DNA of 64,000 nucleotides from Tubiluchus corallicola (lineage: Eukaryota > Priapulida > Priapulimorpha > Priapulimorphida > Tubiluchidae). Of the stretch, positions 35,598 to 48,300 are shown piece by piece (position 1 is the first letter of the stretch; each line of letters starts with the position of its first letter). Position numbers and translations under genes: made by a program. The notes under the pieces were generated by a model. It did not search any database and was not told the origin of the DNA. It saw nothing but the letters and a program-made list of their open reading frames with translations. The stretch spans positions 315,126-379,125 of the forward strand of contig JAQGDQ010000069.1 of the NCBI GenBank assembly GCA_030141605.1, read 5' to 3'.

Positions 35598-36542
35598 TAA
35601 ACTTCTTTCAAATAACTTAGCATTGAAATGGCTGCACCTAAAAGTCAGTGCTGGAGTTCAAATTTACAACTTTGAAGTTTTATACGGCATTACTGCTCAA
35701 TGCTCATACAAGTTCTGTGAGTAACGGGACGGCATGTAAATGATGCAAAATTTTAAGACAAATTTTTAAGCTCTATTTATTGAAAGTGTTTTCTTGTGCT
35801 TTAATCTGAGTTGGAAATCTTATTTACTGAAGGGCTGCTGTTTGATATTATTAACAGAAAACGGAAATCAATTATGTGATTCAGGTGAAATCAGTAACAG
35901 GAAACTGATGGATATAAGAAAAAAAGAAAAAAAACAAAATTATAAATGTTCAGTATTGTCACAATTACTATGTTGTTTAATAAATTTTGTGAATACTAAC
36001 AGCAATTACGTCATTTGACACAACTTGATTATGACTGCTGCTTGAGATTTTGTGAAAAAAATCTACTTAATTATATACGTTTTTGCTTTTGTTGGGGCTG
36101 ACCAATGATCGAGTTGTTATTGTAAAGTGTTGTCAGCAGTTAGAGTTTTCGGGACCATGATGGAAATATGTTTTAAGTTTTCGATGATAGGAACGAGTTC
36201 GGTCCAAACATAAAACTATAGATTCAAATAACTAAGCACTTCAACATAAATTCTTTATTATAAAAAATTAGAAACCCCACGCAGTCAGACAATTTTCTAA
36301 ACAAATGATCGATACTTTTTTTGCTATTATATAAAATTATGTATTAATATGCATAATCTCTGAGAGACTTCTTTTCCATGATTCGAAAATTTTATTCGAA
36401 AACCTTTAAAAATGAATTCAAGCTCGATTTGAATTTGAAATCCGAAAATTCAGTTTGATTCGAATTTGTAAGTCACAAATTCGGTTCGATAGTTGCAACA
36501 ACTGATCAGAATTTGCTTTCGGTCAGAGAATGCTTAGTGCTT

Positions 36543-36908
36543 GGGGTGAGCATTCTCTACCAGAAGGCGAATTTAAATCGAATCGAATTTGCGACTTTCG
36601 AATTCAAATCGTACCGAATTTCGGTATTTCGAATTCAAATTGAATTAGAATTGAGTTTGAAAATTTTTTGAACAAGTCTTCGAACCAGTAGTAAAAAGTG
36701 GCCTTACAAAAGCCATGCGTATTATTTGATTTTGTTCTGCAGTAAAGCCGGTATTAGTTTGCTAAAAACTTTGTACAGAAACTTTAACAAAATTGTGCTA
36801 ATTGCATGCTGTTTCAAACATTTTAATCATAAAGAACGTATGTGGCTAAAGTGTTGAATTATTCGAATCTATAATACTGAATTCGATCCGAATTCGAACG
36901 CTCACCTC
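36543..36908. mobile_element. hAT-like non-autonomous element rich in GAATTC motifs
   Basis: The ends GGGGTGAGCATTC and (reverse complement) GAGGTGAGCGTTC match at 11 of 13 positions. The flanking octamers TAGTGCTT and TAATGCTC (6 of 8) could be a diverged 8-bp target duplication. The interior is packed with GAATTC/TTCGAA-type words, which continue leftward to about 36376. No transposase frame. Confidence 0.45.
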
Positions 36909-37171
36909 TAATGCTCAACTCTATTCAGTGAATTCCACCATACACGGGCACTCTACGTACTCCTGCATAAGTCATTTCACCTATTATAGTTTTATACACG
37001 GTGTTGTATACTTGTCATAATTTTCTAATGCTATTTGATACATTCTAGTTATTATTAATTTTATTGTTTTGTGACGAAATCATAAAATGTGCCAAAATAA
37101 TTAAAAGAAAAAAATCAATTTCTTTACTATTTTTTCATTACGAAGTCTTCAACCTGTTTTTGCATTAAGAT

Positions 37172-37204
37172 CTCTATGCCTATGTCTATGTCTATGTCTA
37201 TCTC
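37172..37204. repeat. (TCTATG)n run
   Basis: About five TCTATG/CCTATG hexamers, the same tail unit as at 34260-34274. Possibly the 3' tail of a lost LINE copy. Confidence 0.7.
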
Positions 37205-37378
37205 AACATTTTAGCCCCATAGCTAGTGAATACCCAAGAAAATAAAATTAATCAATATTAGTAAAAGTTTTAATATTGTCACTGTGGCTAATAACATCGG
37301 TTACTTTGCCAAACCAAAATTACTACAGATCGCGACAATAGAGGGCAATACGCATTTATTTTATTTTCGTATACAAAA

Positions 37379-40300
37379 ATGGCAGTGAGTGCTGTCGAGC
37401 CAAATCCTTATCTGCTGGAAATTGACACAAGTAAGCGGAAGGTGAGTTTCCGGTTTCAAAGTTTAATTCCGTTTCGATGTTATCTTCTAATTCAAGTTAA
37501 CTGCATTATAGGTTACGGGTCTTTTGTTTTTTTACTTATCTGTAGGTTTGTTCGATGCCGACTGCTCTTGCTTAAGTCTAATTTTTGAGTCACTTGACAA
37601 GTAGTGCTTTGTCGTTAATGCTATTCATTAATTATTTAAAATCGCACTTAGCTGTTATCTCTTGCATTGCTTGGTAGTTAAGTTTTCGTTTGCAGTCCTT
37701 TATTAATTATACTTCTTGACTTACTTAGATGAGAAAGCAAATAGAGTTTTGCAGCCGTAATTTGGAACATTTTTTGGTTTCAACAGCTCGTTAACGTACG
37801 TCCTAGTCATTCGTAATTTATCTGTATTCCTCTCGCTTATATCTTGCGATAATAAGCCCTGTTTGTTGACGCACAGTGTTTAAAATTCAAAAGATGTTCA
37901 ATAGTGTACGCCTGCTACATGACATAAAGAATATTGTAAGTGGATATTGTTCTGATGATCGAAACCAAGCTTTTGAAGAATAAATTTCCGATAATCATGA
38001 AATTGGCTGAAGTTTTTTAAACTGTGGCGACTTTAGGGATAAAGAGAGTCGTGCTAGTCATCTGAGAACCGTTCAAGCATAGCTTAAGTGAATAATTTGA
38101 AATACAAAAAATGCAAAAATGAAATTTTCTAACATGGAAACATTGCGGACATAAGCATTAAATACTCACAAACACAAAAGGTCGCATCCCAACCTTAGGT
38201 GACTTCAGTTAAACTTTAGCATGCATGTAGACCTAATAACGCTGGTTCTGCTTGTTGCAAAAAAACACCGAGCCTGACTGGGCTGCACATTAGTGTGGCA
38301 CTGCACTTGGGTGGCCTGACTGCTGATAAACAAACAACTATGATGCAATATAAAATAATACTGCTGGCTAAGTATGTTTTCGACATCATAGTAAATAGGC
38401 GTTAAACTAGTGTGACTTATTGCTTTTTAATAAAATCACATTTTTATTAATAGCAAGAGAGAGTGATTTAAAGGAAGACAGGATGATTTTTCATACATAC
38501 TGTCCCATTTTGAAGTACTGTAAAAAGAATACATTTTAACACCAATAATACTGGAAAGGTGCATCTGTTAGTTAAATTATAGATTAAATCTTAATTAACA
38601 GCGAGAGAGCCCAATTATTGATGACATCACAAACGAACACAATTTTCAACAGCAAAAATATTCCATGAACGTGTTGCTCGTGTTTGTGAAAGAAGAAGTT
38701 GAAGTACAGTGCCACGGTAAGATATTCAGTGTGTTGTAATGCAAATTTTAAGATAAAAATTCAAATTTCATATTTACCGCTGTGCTCACGCATGAGCTGT
38801 CGAACGTGTGCAGTACATCAGAAACGAACACATCTGAACTGAGATGTACAGCACTTGTTTTTTTTGTTTGTAACACGTTTTTGAAATACAGGTGCTACTG
38901 CCCATCTAACTAGAGACTGGCGAAATGCATGTAGCAATGAAGAACTAGCCATGGGAGCATGAAATTGCGTTTATGTGGTAATAATTCTTTCACATAAAGC
39001 ATTCTGGAAAAAATACTATGTTTCCTTTCAATATTTTAAAGAGTAGATTATTTTGACTTACAGTTTAAAATTGGTTCCAGTTTTGCTTTAAGCAGCTAAC
39101 TACAAGTGATAATAACCTGTTAAGAGGATTACGTGATAAATAAACTTGAGTCAGTGTGCATATGGTAAAGAAAATTATAGTCCAGTCTGTTAATTGAAAA
39201 AAGGAGGCTGGTTAGATGCAGCTGACAAGTTTTCAGGAATGATTCTTTAGGCCTTTCTAACAGTGTTTGTTGACCTGTTAGTGTACTGGACACAATGGGC
39301 AAAAATGCAAAATTTTATAAAAAATGTCCAAAATGCTGTTAGAATAGCCAAAAGGATCATTCCTAAAAGTTTGATAGCTATATCCAATCAGTTCCCATTT
39401 CATCAAAATTTGGTCCTAACAGTCCGGATTATTACGTTTTTATCGTAAGATTCTAAACATCTTGAGAATTATAATGTTCAGTTAGTCTTCTATTTTTAAT
39501 TAGTCTTAATCTTGAAATTGTGTAAAAATAAAATGTTTTATTTTCACCAATTTTTACTTGTTATGCTATTTTTGTTGCTGGTATGAATTAATTGGTCCTA
39601 CTTATCAAAGCTTGATAAACTGATTGCAACAAATTGCATTGCACAATGATGAGGACGGACTTGAAGGTTTCATAAGTAAAAAGCATGCCATTCTTCTCCT
39701 TATCCATGCATAGTGCAAACATTTAATAAAAAACTAACTGAATGTTCTTTAAATTAAATTAAATTTTTTAGTTAATTGCACTACATGTATCCCTTGTGGT
39801 TCTCGCTGTGTTTTATCATTATCTCATACAGTTATATTTCTAAAATGTGTATTTACAGTAAAATGATGGAACCCTAAACTTCCCACTTGTTTCTCCATGT
39901 TCTGTTCCCAGACAATTTTTTCTTAGTGATACTGCACTGTGTGCAAAAGCAAACGGACACATTTATTTTCAGGAGAGTGGTGGTTTCGATTATCGGAAGA
40001 ATACTAGTTAACAAATTCAATGATCGGAACTTGTGCACAGCAAACTAAGCAATGTCTGCGGTTCCGATGCTAAAATACTCAAAAAAACAAAAGAAATTGT
40101 ATTTATTTACTGTAAAAAACATAAATTGCCTTTAATGGGCTGAAATGTAAATATTTTGCAATGTTTACAATTGGCAATAATGTGTATTCGCTTGCCAGTT
40201 TGCACACGTACAACTTGTTAAAATGGCTTGTGATTCCACTCACTCCAGGCAGCAATTCATTATGCAGTTAAGTTGACAAAATTTTAGGCCTATGGATTGA

Positions 40301-43300
40301 TTGCATAAATTCAGATTAGTTCTTATTCTCACGTGATAGGTTATGCATCCTGTTCCTAAGCAATTTGGTAGAAAAGTAATCAATCTCGTCTAGCTGTCAA
40401 AAGTCAAGCTGTTTGTTTTCTAAAATTGTGTGAACTTTTGATGATTAGTTTCGTTGTATGTTACATTTTGCTGAATTCGTTATACAATTTACAAGGGGGT
40501 CTAGTACCAGTTTAAGGGTTCTCATTAGCAGGACCGCTCAATGATGGTGATTGTGGCAGGACCATTGTTACGATGAGCCACTTACCTGGAAGAATGGTCG
40601 TGTGATGCATTCGGTCTAGCAGATTTTTTGTCGCGAGTTTTCTGTCTGACAGGAAACTCACAAGTGTGAACTGCTTTGCAAGTTATTATCGGTAAGCCAT
40701 TAAAAACTCTCCAACAGTTGCTGCAAGTTGATTTCCTGTGAGCTATTGTCTAGTGTGAACGTCTGGGCAAGTGACTCTCGGCACTTCTTGCTGTGAATCT
40801 TGAAGACAATGCCAGCTCACAGTTACTGTCAGAGAGTAACTCGCAGCAAGTTTTGATCTCTAGTCTGATCGCACCATTAATTACAATCAGATGTATATGC
40901 TTTGTTCCTCAAGAAAAGAAGCAGGCAGGAACAATGGGACTGATGATGCGAAATTCTGGAAAAATGATTTAATTAAGTTGAATGACCAGGACATGCTTAG
41001 CAGCTTTATTGTCTTAGTTTTGGTTTTTCATCATCAATTTAGTAATGTACCATTGGATACTGGTAGCCTATAAGAAAAAATACAATTTATAACAATAATG
41101 CCTAGAGTTGTGGTGTGGCTAGTCTACTAAAATTATAAGCTATTAATGCGAAACTGCCGTGAATGCTCAATAAAGTAGTATAAAAGTTAATACACTTACA
41201 AATATTTAGTTTAAACGAATAAGAGCTATTTGGTAAATAGTGAATTTGCTCAGTTTGCTAAGCACTGATATTTGTGTTTATGCTTACGTTTAGTAATTAC
41301 TTTGTATTATTTGCTAACCCTACGTTGTCTATTTGACTAGTTAACAAATTGGATCTCAACAGGATAGCCATTCAGTCCTGCCATTTTTAATAACTAAAAC
41401 TTTTGTAAATGTGCACCTTTCATTTAATATTTTTCTACATTTCTTTGCCCATGTGCAGCAGAATAAAATTCATAAAAAATCATTGATTATTGTAAGATTA
41501 TTGTAAGAAACAGATGTCCTATGCACATTTTGTTTACTTGTTGCTTGTACAAGCAATCGATCATTTACCATTTGGTAAAGTGAAATTTACAGACATTTTT
41601 GAAGAATTTGTTACTGTAGAAAAATTTCTGAATATTTTTCAGACGCGACATATAAAAATTGGTAAAACAATTTTTGTCCTGCAGAGCTTAAGCTCAGTTA
41701 TACATTCGTTTGGCTGTATGTTAGTGTATAAATAGCAGTTTGTTGCTATACATTCTGCCATATAAGCAAGCCTTAGTATGGCACGTAACAGGAAGTATCT
41801 AGCTGGTGCAGGAAGTATGTCTGTAACGGAAAGCATGAAAAATGGGAGTGGTATGTGCTGAAAGATAGTTGTGCAAAAAAGTTAGCTTCAAAGAGGCTCT
41901 TGTTCAGTGCCTTGTGGTTTCTAGTTGCTTTGTTGTGCTCGTTTGCTACAAACCATAATATATATTCAGCAAAAATTCTGCTTGCAACTCAGACCTTGTT
42001 GACAAACTGTGTCAGCCATTGTGGTTGTTTAGTGTTTTTGTGTTGAAGCTCATTTTTGCACGAAAAACAGTTTCTGTATATTGAATTGTAATCATGCCGG
42101 AATTGCGCAATTACACAACAGAACGATTGTACATTCAAAAGAAGCCGGTAAACATCCCATTTTTACCCATCTGTAATGGACCGGGCTGTCAGACGACTGC
42201 AAAGTACACAATCTATCGCAGTTCGATGATTGTAAAGCCAGAAGAATATGCCAAGATGGTAGCAGAAGTGAGAGCAAAAGGGCGTGGTCCAGCACGGAAA
42301 CTAAGTACAACGAGTGAGGAATCTGTCTCAACGAGCGCGTCTGAGACCAGCGAAGGTAAGAAAGAAGAAGGCCAAGAGGTTGCCGAACCTGAAGCTGCAA
42401 AAGAAGGTGCTGAACTAGTAGAGGGTGATGCTTCTGCCACTGTTGAAAAAAAGAAAAAGAGAAGGCGTAGAAGAAAGAAGCCAAAAAAGTACAAGGTAGA
42501 GGAGACGATATTTTTGTCATTTGATACTAATGCTTGGTTGGAGGCGCCTGACCGTGATCCCCTCCCGAGGGTGCGGTTATGTGATTTAAAAGAACGCGAA
42601 GAGGAAGAAAAGAAGAAGAAAAAGAAGAAGAAACATCGCTCATCAAAAACTAGATCAAGAGGTGAAGAAGTTGATGAAGGCGTTATCATGAAAATTAAGA
42701 GGGAACGGAAACTTCCAAGATCTGAAAGGACCTTTGAAGAAAAAATTGAAGAGCAATGGGCTACAGGTGCCTCAAGGAGTCCAGATAGAGTAACCTCCCC
42801 TTCTTCTAATGATGAAGACAGGAAGAAGGAAAAGGACTATGGTCCTGAGGTTGATGAACCGGCCATTGTGAAGGCAAGAATAAAAAAGAGAGAAGCTACT
42901 CCTCGCCAGGCTGACAGTGGTCACAGCTCTACAATTCGTAACGAGTTGGATGAGCTGGTTAGAGATCTGGAAAATGAATTAGAGCTGTTGCCAGATCAGG
43001 TAGACCTTGATGCTGACGGGAAAAAGAAGGGCAAAGCTAGTTTTGTAAGTGTTTATATGCCCCAACCTCAGCAAACATTAGGTCGAATTCTGAAATTACT
43101 GTGTACCCAAAATCTCGTTTTTGTTTCATTTGCAAAATAAATATTAATCTTTGTTTTTTATACTGAGCACGTAGAAAGCAAGGGAACAATTTTTTCTGTA
43201 TCCATAGCTAAAATTAATCCCATTCCAGTTTTTTTATACTGTCGGAGCACTTTTGTGTAGACAGCCGGATCGCTTGTATGAGGCAACTGACGGTAACCAA

Positions 43301-43634
43301 ATATTGTTAGATCACATTAGTTATTGCTTGATTATTGTTTTAGGATGCATTAGGACATGAGGAGGGAGCGGGAGCACCATGTATGAAATGTGGAAAAGGA
43401 TGTGCTGGATTAGATCTGCATTACTGGAGGTACAGCATACTAATACTTGAACTGTGTGAAAATAATTTTCCTGGAGGAATGACTGCTTTTATTTGACAGC
43501 AGCGTAAATAGCTTTGATTTTTTTCACCCCACAGTGTAAAACACTTACAAATTTAATTTTTTTCTATGAAGTTTCAGGAATTATTGATTCAGTTGATTAA
43601 ATTTTTACTTAGTTAGTTGATGGACTTATTAGTC

Positions 43635-43716
<82 letters not shown>

Positions 43717-45239
43717 CTGGTTGACTAGCTGAATGGGCAAACTTTAGTTAACTTACTCATTGACATTACTGTGTTAAATCACAAAGTGCCCCATCTAGAT
43801 TGCTGCCTTGAATGTTTTCTCTCTTTAGTAACGAAACATTATTCCTTTTTTTGTGTTCCACCATGCACTATTGAGTTGTTGCTGTAAATTGCATGCAACA
43901 GGATTTATTGACTCTGTTCACAAATAGAGGAATCAAAAAATTCACTGTATCAGTTCTTGACTACAAGAAGCTACATCTAACTTTCTCTATTCCCCAATTT
44001 GGAACATATTTCGCAACATTTTGAATAGAGATTTTGAAAGCAGGATTTCAAATTTTGGTTGGAACATAAAAGTTTTTGTACTGTAGTTCTTGTACATTGC
44101 ATTGTATGACATTGTTTAACGGCTTGTGACAGAGTAGTTCTTTTCACGTAAAAACACAGTGGGGCTTAGATTGTAGCTTATTGTAGATTACGGATTGTTT
44201 CGCAATTCTGAGTTCATAAAAGTCGAAACCCAAGTGCGAGAATTGTTGTATCCGTTTCCATAGTGTGTACACAAGGATAATCCCGTGTGAAATCGGATCA
44301 CTTACTGCTTTACAAACATGACATATTCGCTTTGTTAACCAGTTGGGAGCTTAAAAGACAGATACACTTTCATCAAAAGCAGTAAAGTAGCTCAGTTTGA
44401 AATCTCCTGAGGAATTTGTGTTTTTGCACCTTGAACAATATCTTCTGGTAGACATTACCTTCAGTGTTAATTAACACTTCAGACAGTATAAGCCAATATG
44501 TCTTAAAAAGCCGTAGTAATTCTACTTGAAGTTACTATTTGCATAAATAATTGCAGTTTTCATGAAGAAATTGGAGGGATATGTGATGACCCATTGTTGT
44601 TCCTGTACATAATTCATAACTTCTGTTCTATAAAGTTTAGTAGCTCTTTTACCTATTTTTAGTGAAAAAAACTTATCCTAGCATGCCAGTTTCACATTTT
44701 GTAGTTTGAAACTTGTAGATACTCATATGAAGTTATCAGTTTTCTATTCATTGTTAGGAAGCAATTTTTCCTTGTGTGACTTGAAAGAGCAGGTAAAATT
44801 TTACAAGCTTAGCCTTTCATACTGTGTGAGAACCAGTTGTCTGAGCTAGCATTGTAACTAACATTTTGGCCTAATTAATATTCTTCTCGCTTGCCTTGGT
44901 ATTACCTGAAGAAGTGTCCCAGTTTTTGCACACAATAGCACACCTGTAATTATCTAAACTTTACCAGTTCAAGCAAATTGCTACAGTAAATTATTATACC
45001 GAGAACTCGTTTGTGTTGCGTGCATTTATACAAACTTGTTTGGCGCTAATTGGCATCGTCTGAAATTTAATTATTTTCAAACCTTCATTTTAATATTTTC
45101 TTGCATATTAATACTTACTTCCTCCATTTGTTTGCAAGTAAAACCTGTAGCACTATTTTGCATGATATAAGTATCTAAATTGTGTCGCACTTCCCTCTAT
45201 TTCTTTCTCTCTGTCTCTCCCTCTCTGTCTGTCTGTCTG

Positions 45240-45285
<46 letters not shown>

Positions 45286-45292
45286 TCCCTCT

Positions 45293-45333
<41 letters not shown>

Positions 45334-48300
45334 CCTCTCTCTCTTTCTCACTCTTTTTCTCTGTTCATTTCCTAGCTCACATCCTAACACCACTATAGCA
45401 TAGTTTATGGAGGTCGTCAATGAATAATAGCTGCCATTTCATTATAAGCGCCGCTGTTAACATGGCCGTTTAATGAGCTACCAATATTGATTGCTCTGAT
45501 AATTAATTAATTGCAGTGGTTGCAATTCAGCAGCACAAGTGATTTTGCTCGTTTACTGTACTCTAATGTATCAGTAGTAATTAATTTGCTGGCTTCCCAG
45601 GCTCATTGTTATTCTGTAATGGTAGTGTTGTGGTGTGAGTAATACCCAGCTAAGCCAAAGAAAAAATCAATAAATTAAGCTTGGTCATTCTGTGTCACCT
45701 CTGTATGTGATGATCTACGAATGAATTATACGTGGACGAATTATCTAAGGGAAAAATATAGGATTAAATGCATGAATAAATGATAGAAGAAATGAATACG
45801 GGAAAGAATGATTAAGATATGCTAAATACATGGCAATTGATCGCCGATATGGATTAGCAGGACACGTTCTCCATAAACCATAAATTTCTATGTCTTGTGG
45901 TTTGGAAATCGATCCTATAACTTATATTTCATTAGGAAGGATAGTAACAAGATTCATTCAGTATTTTACCCAGTTTTTGCGTTATTCGTTCATTTACCCA
46001 CTCAGTCATTCCGTCACTCTGTCAGTCACTGCTTTTGTTAGTTGGTTGCACACGTAAATTCATTTTAATCAGGAAAATCTGCAAAAACTGCAAATGTCCA
46101 CGAGAAGATCACGACGTCAAACAGACAGTCGACCCGGGCGTGAAGCGGATAGGAAAACTGTTCGACCGCATGCCGTACGACCCACATGGACAGAGAGCGC
46201 CTCTTGGAAGGGTCACTATTGAAGATGAAGATGAGGTCACTGGGAAAAAGTCAAGAATCACTTTTGACTGGATACCACCCGGATCAACAGCAGACTTGGT
46301 AATTTATGATCTCTGTGTTTCTATTAAGAATAGCATTGTTTTTTGTTTTTGGCAGATTTATTTCAATATAATAAATTTTGCTTTGTGGAGATTCTATGTG
46401 ATTTTATTCATAAGGAAATGGAAAAAACCTGGCATTAATATTCTTGAGTAATTTATGGTGCCACCAAGTGTTCACATTGGCATGATTGCTAACTAGTTAC
46501 ATTAATCCTAATACAATAAAGCAGGGGGGTGTGCAAATTGCGGCCCGCGGGCCACTTGCGGCCCGCCGAGAGAATTTGTGTGGCCCGGGCGATTAATTGA
46601 GTGTATCCAGCTGAAGTCCGTACCACGATCCCAAAGATAGTGTGGGTAGTTTTTTCTACTAGATCAGATGCCATTAACCCTTACAAGACGGTTGTAGCTT
46701 AATAACACTACTACACAGACTGCGTGATACACATTACTAATATGCATTGTAATGAAATTACCACTATCTGTCCTGAAAGTAGAAATATATGGTTTGTAAT
46801 ATAAATTTTAATAACTTCTGAAATAGTTTCTTGAGTTTAGTAGTAATGATGTACGCAGGTCGGGTGCAAAAAAAATCGTTATTAGGCCTTTCTGTATTTG
46901 GCTCCTTGATCAAACTGCCTGTGGTCCGCAGGAATTGCGGGAAAGTTTAATGTGGCCCGGCTAGTCAGATAATTTGCACACCCCTGTAATAAAGGAATAA
47001 AAAATCTTAGCTATGCATTTCAATGAATGTGAGACCTTCTGCACAAGCAATAATAGCAGTTAGGACCTTAGAGTAAATGGCTTCACTTGTTTTCTCAAAT
47101 CTTGGAGTGTTGCACATAGCATATGTAAGTCATATAGGGATAGTCATGCTAACGGATTTGTTACCATGTTAACTAATGAATATTACTCTTTGAGAGCAAG
47201 TTTTGAAACAAAATATTTTCCTAGTGACTGCTGTTGCGTATATTATTTTGTAAATTTTTATCTTACGTTGTCCTCTTTCTAGCATAAGCTATCATTATCT
47301 ATGTGTCTCAGTAAATAACACACAGGTTTAAGAACACTGCTGTTATAAGTTGTTTAGCACCCAAATGTTAAGAGTTGAGGAGAACCTGCCACAATCCACC
47401 TGGGTTTTCTCGTTATGATTCGTCTCTTTGTTGTTTTTTCATTGTTGAGTTTGAATTTTTCTTGTATCCAAGAATCGACTTTCTCTTAAATTGACATTTC
47501 ATTTATTTGCAGGCAAAACGATACATGGACATGTTACCTCCTGAAAATCAACCAGTCGCGGGCACCCTCGGTGCCAAAAACCGAAAAAAGCAGATCGAGA
47601 AACAGCTGCCGAACCACGACATGGACCATGAGGCATGTCATGCCTTGTCCGACCAGGAGAAACAGAACATGGCAGATTTCGTAGACATGTACAAGAAACA
47701 TGCGGTCGGGATTGGACAGATACAGGAGCGCGATGAAGACGATGAACAGAAATGGGTAATTTTTTAAATTTTGTAATCGTTTTTTTATTTGAGATGTAAA
47801 ATCAACAACAGCTTCATGTACAAGCTGGATCTTGTTGCAAAATAGTTTTAAATAGTGGAATGAAACTTTAAATATTTGACGGAATCATTGCTTATTTTTT
47901 AACGTGTGAGATTTCCTTGTTTTAAGGCCTGCAATCGTTGTCATGATGAAATGTTTCCTGGAGATGTGGCCGTGTTTGCTGACCGTGCGGGGAAAGATTG
48001 TTGTTGGCATCCAAAATGCTTTGTGTGCAGGTAAGCATAGAATTGCCATACCTTTGCACTCTATTCTTATATTCAAATAACAACTGTGTACTGAAGATTT
48101 CAAATTTGTTATTAGGCTATATTTATTTTGTTTTACCTAGCCTGTTAACTTGCTTAAAGGGTTGACATACGGATGGGTTGTCTGCACACTGTTGCAATGA
48201 GAAACAACTTTTTGTGTAGACCCTTCACTGATAATAATTGTACAGGAGTGGATAAGGTTTAAGAAATTTCTTGGGCAGAATCTGCCAAAATTTTCTTCAT

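Larger units (their letters stand above)
34487..37378. promoter_or_regulatory. Head-to-head intergenic region between NUP98 and testin
   Basis: This 2.9-kb interval separates the ATG of NUP98 (- strand) from the upstream ATG of testin (+ strand), so it must hold both promoters unless further 5' exons exist. No TATA box or CpG-rich core stands out. It contains a 193-bp fold-back and a GAATTC-rich hAT-like element. No coding exon is visible. Confidence 0.45.

Noticed and set aside
39263-39448. 61-aa open frame in the testin first intron
   Set aside because: No family similarity, no splice context and a length expected by chance.
42092-42689. Two - strand frames of 142-158 aa
   Set aside because: Antisense shadows of the Lys/Glu-rich alternative testin exon; poly-Phe and poly-Ser arise from the Lys/Glu codons.
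43634-43728. CRISPR-like direct repeats
   Set aside because: Simple tetranucleotide tandem repeats without spacers, in an animal genome.
45175-45420. Arg/Glu-rich and Ser/Leu-rich frames
   Set aside because: By-products of the (CT)n microsatellite inside a testin intron.
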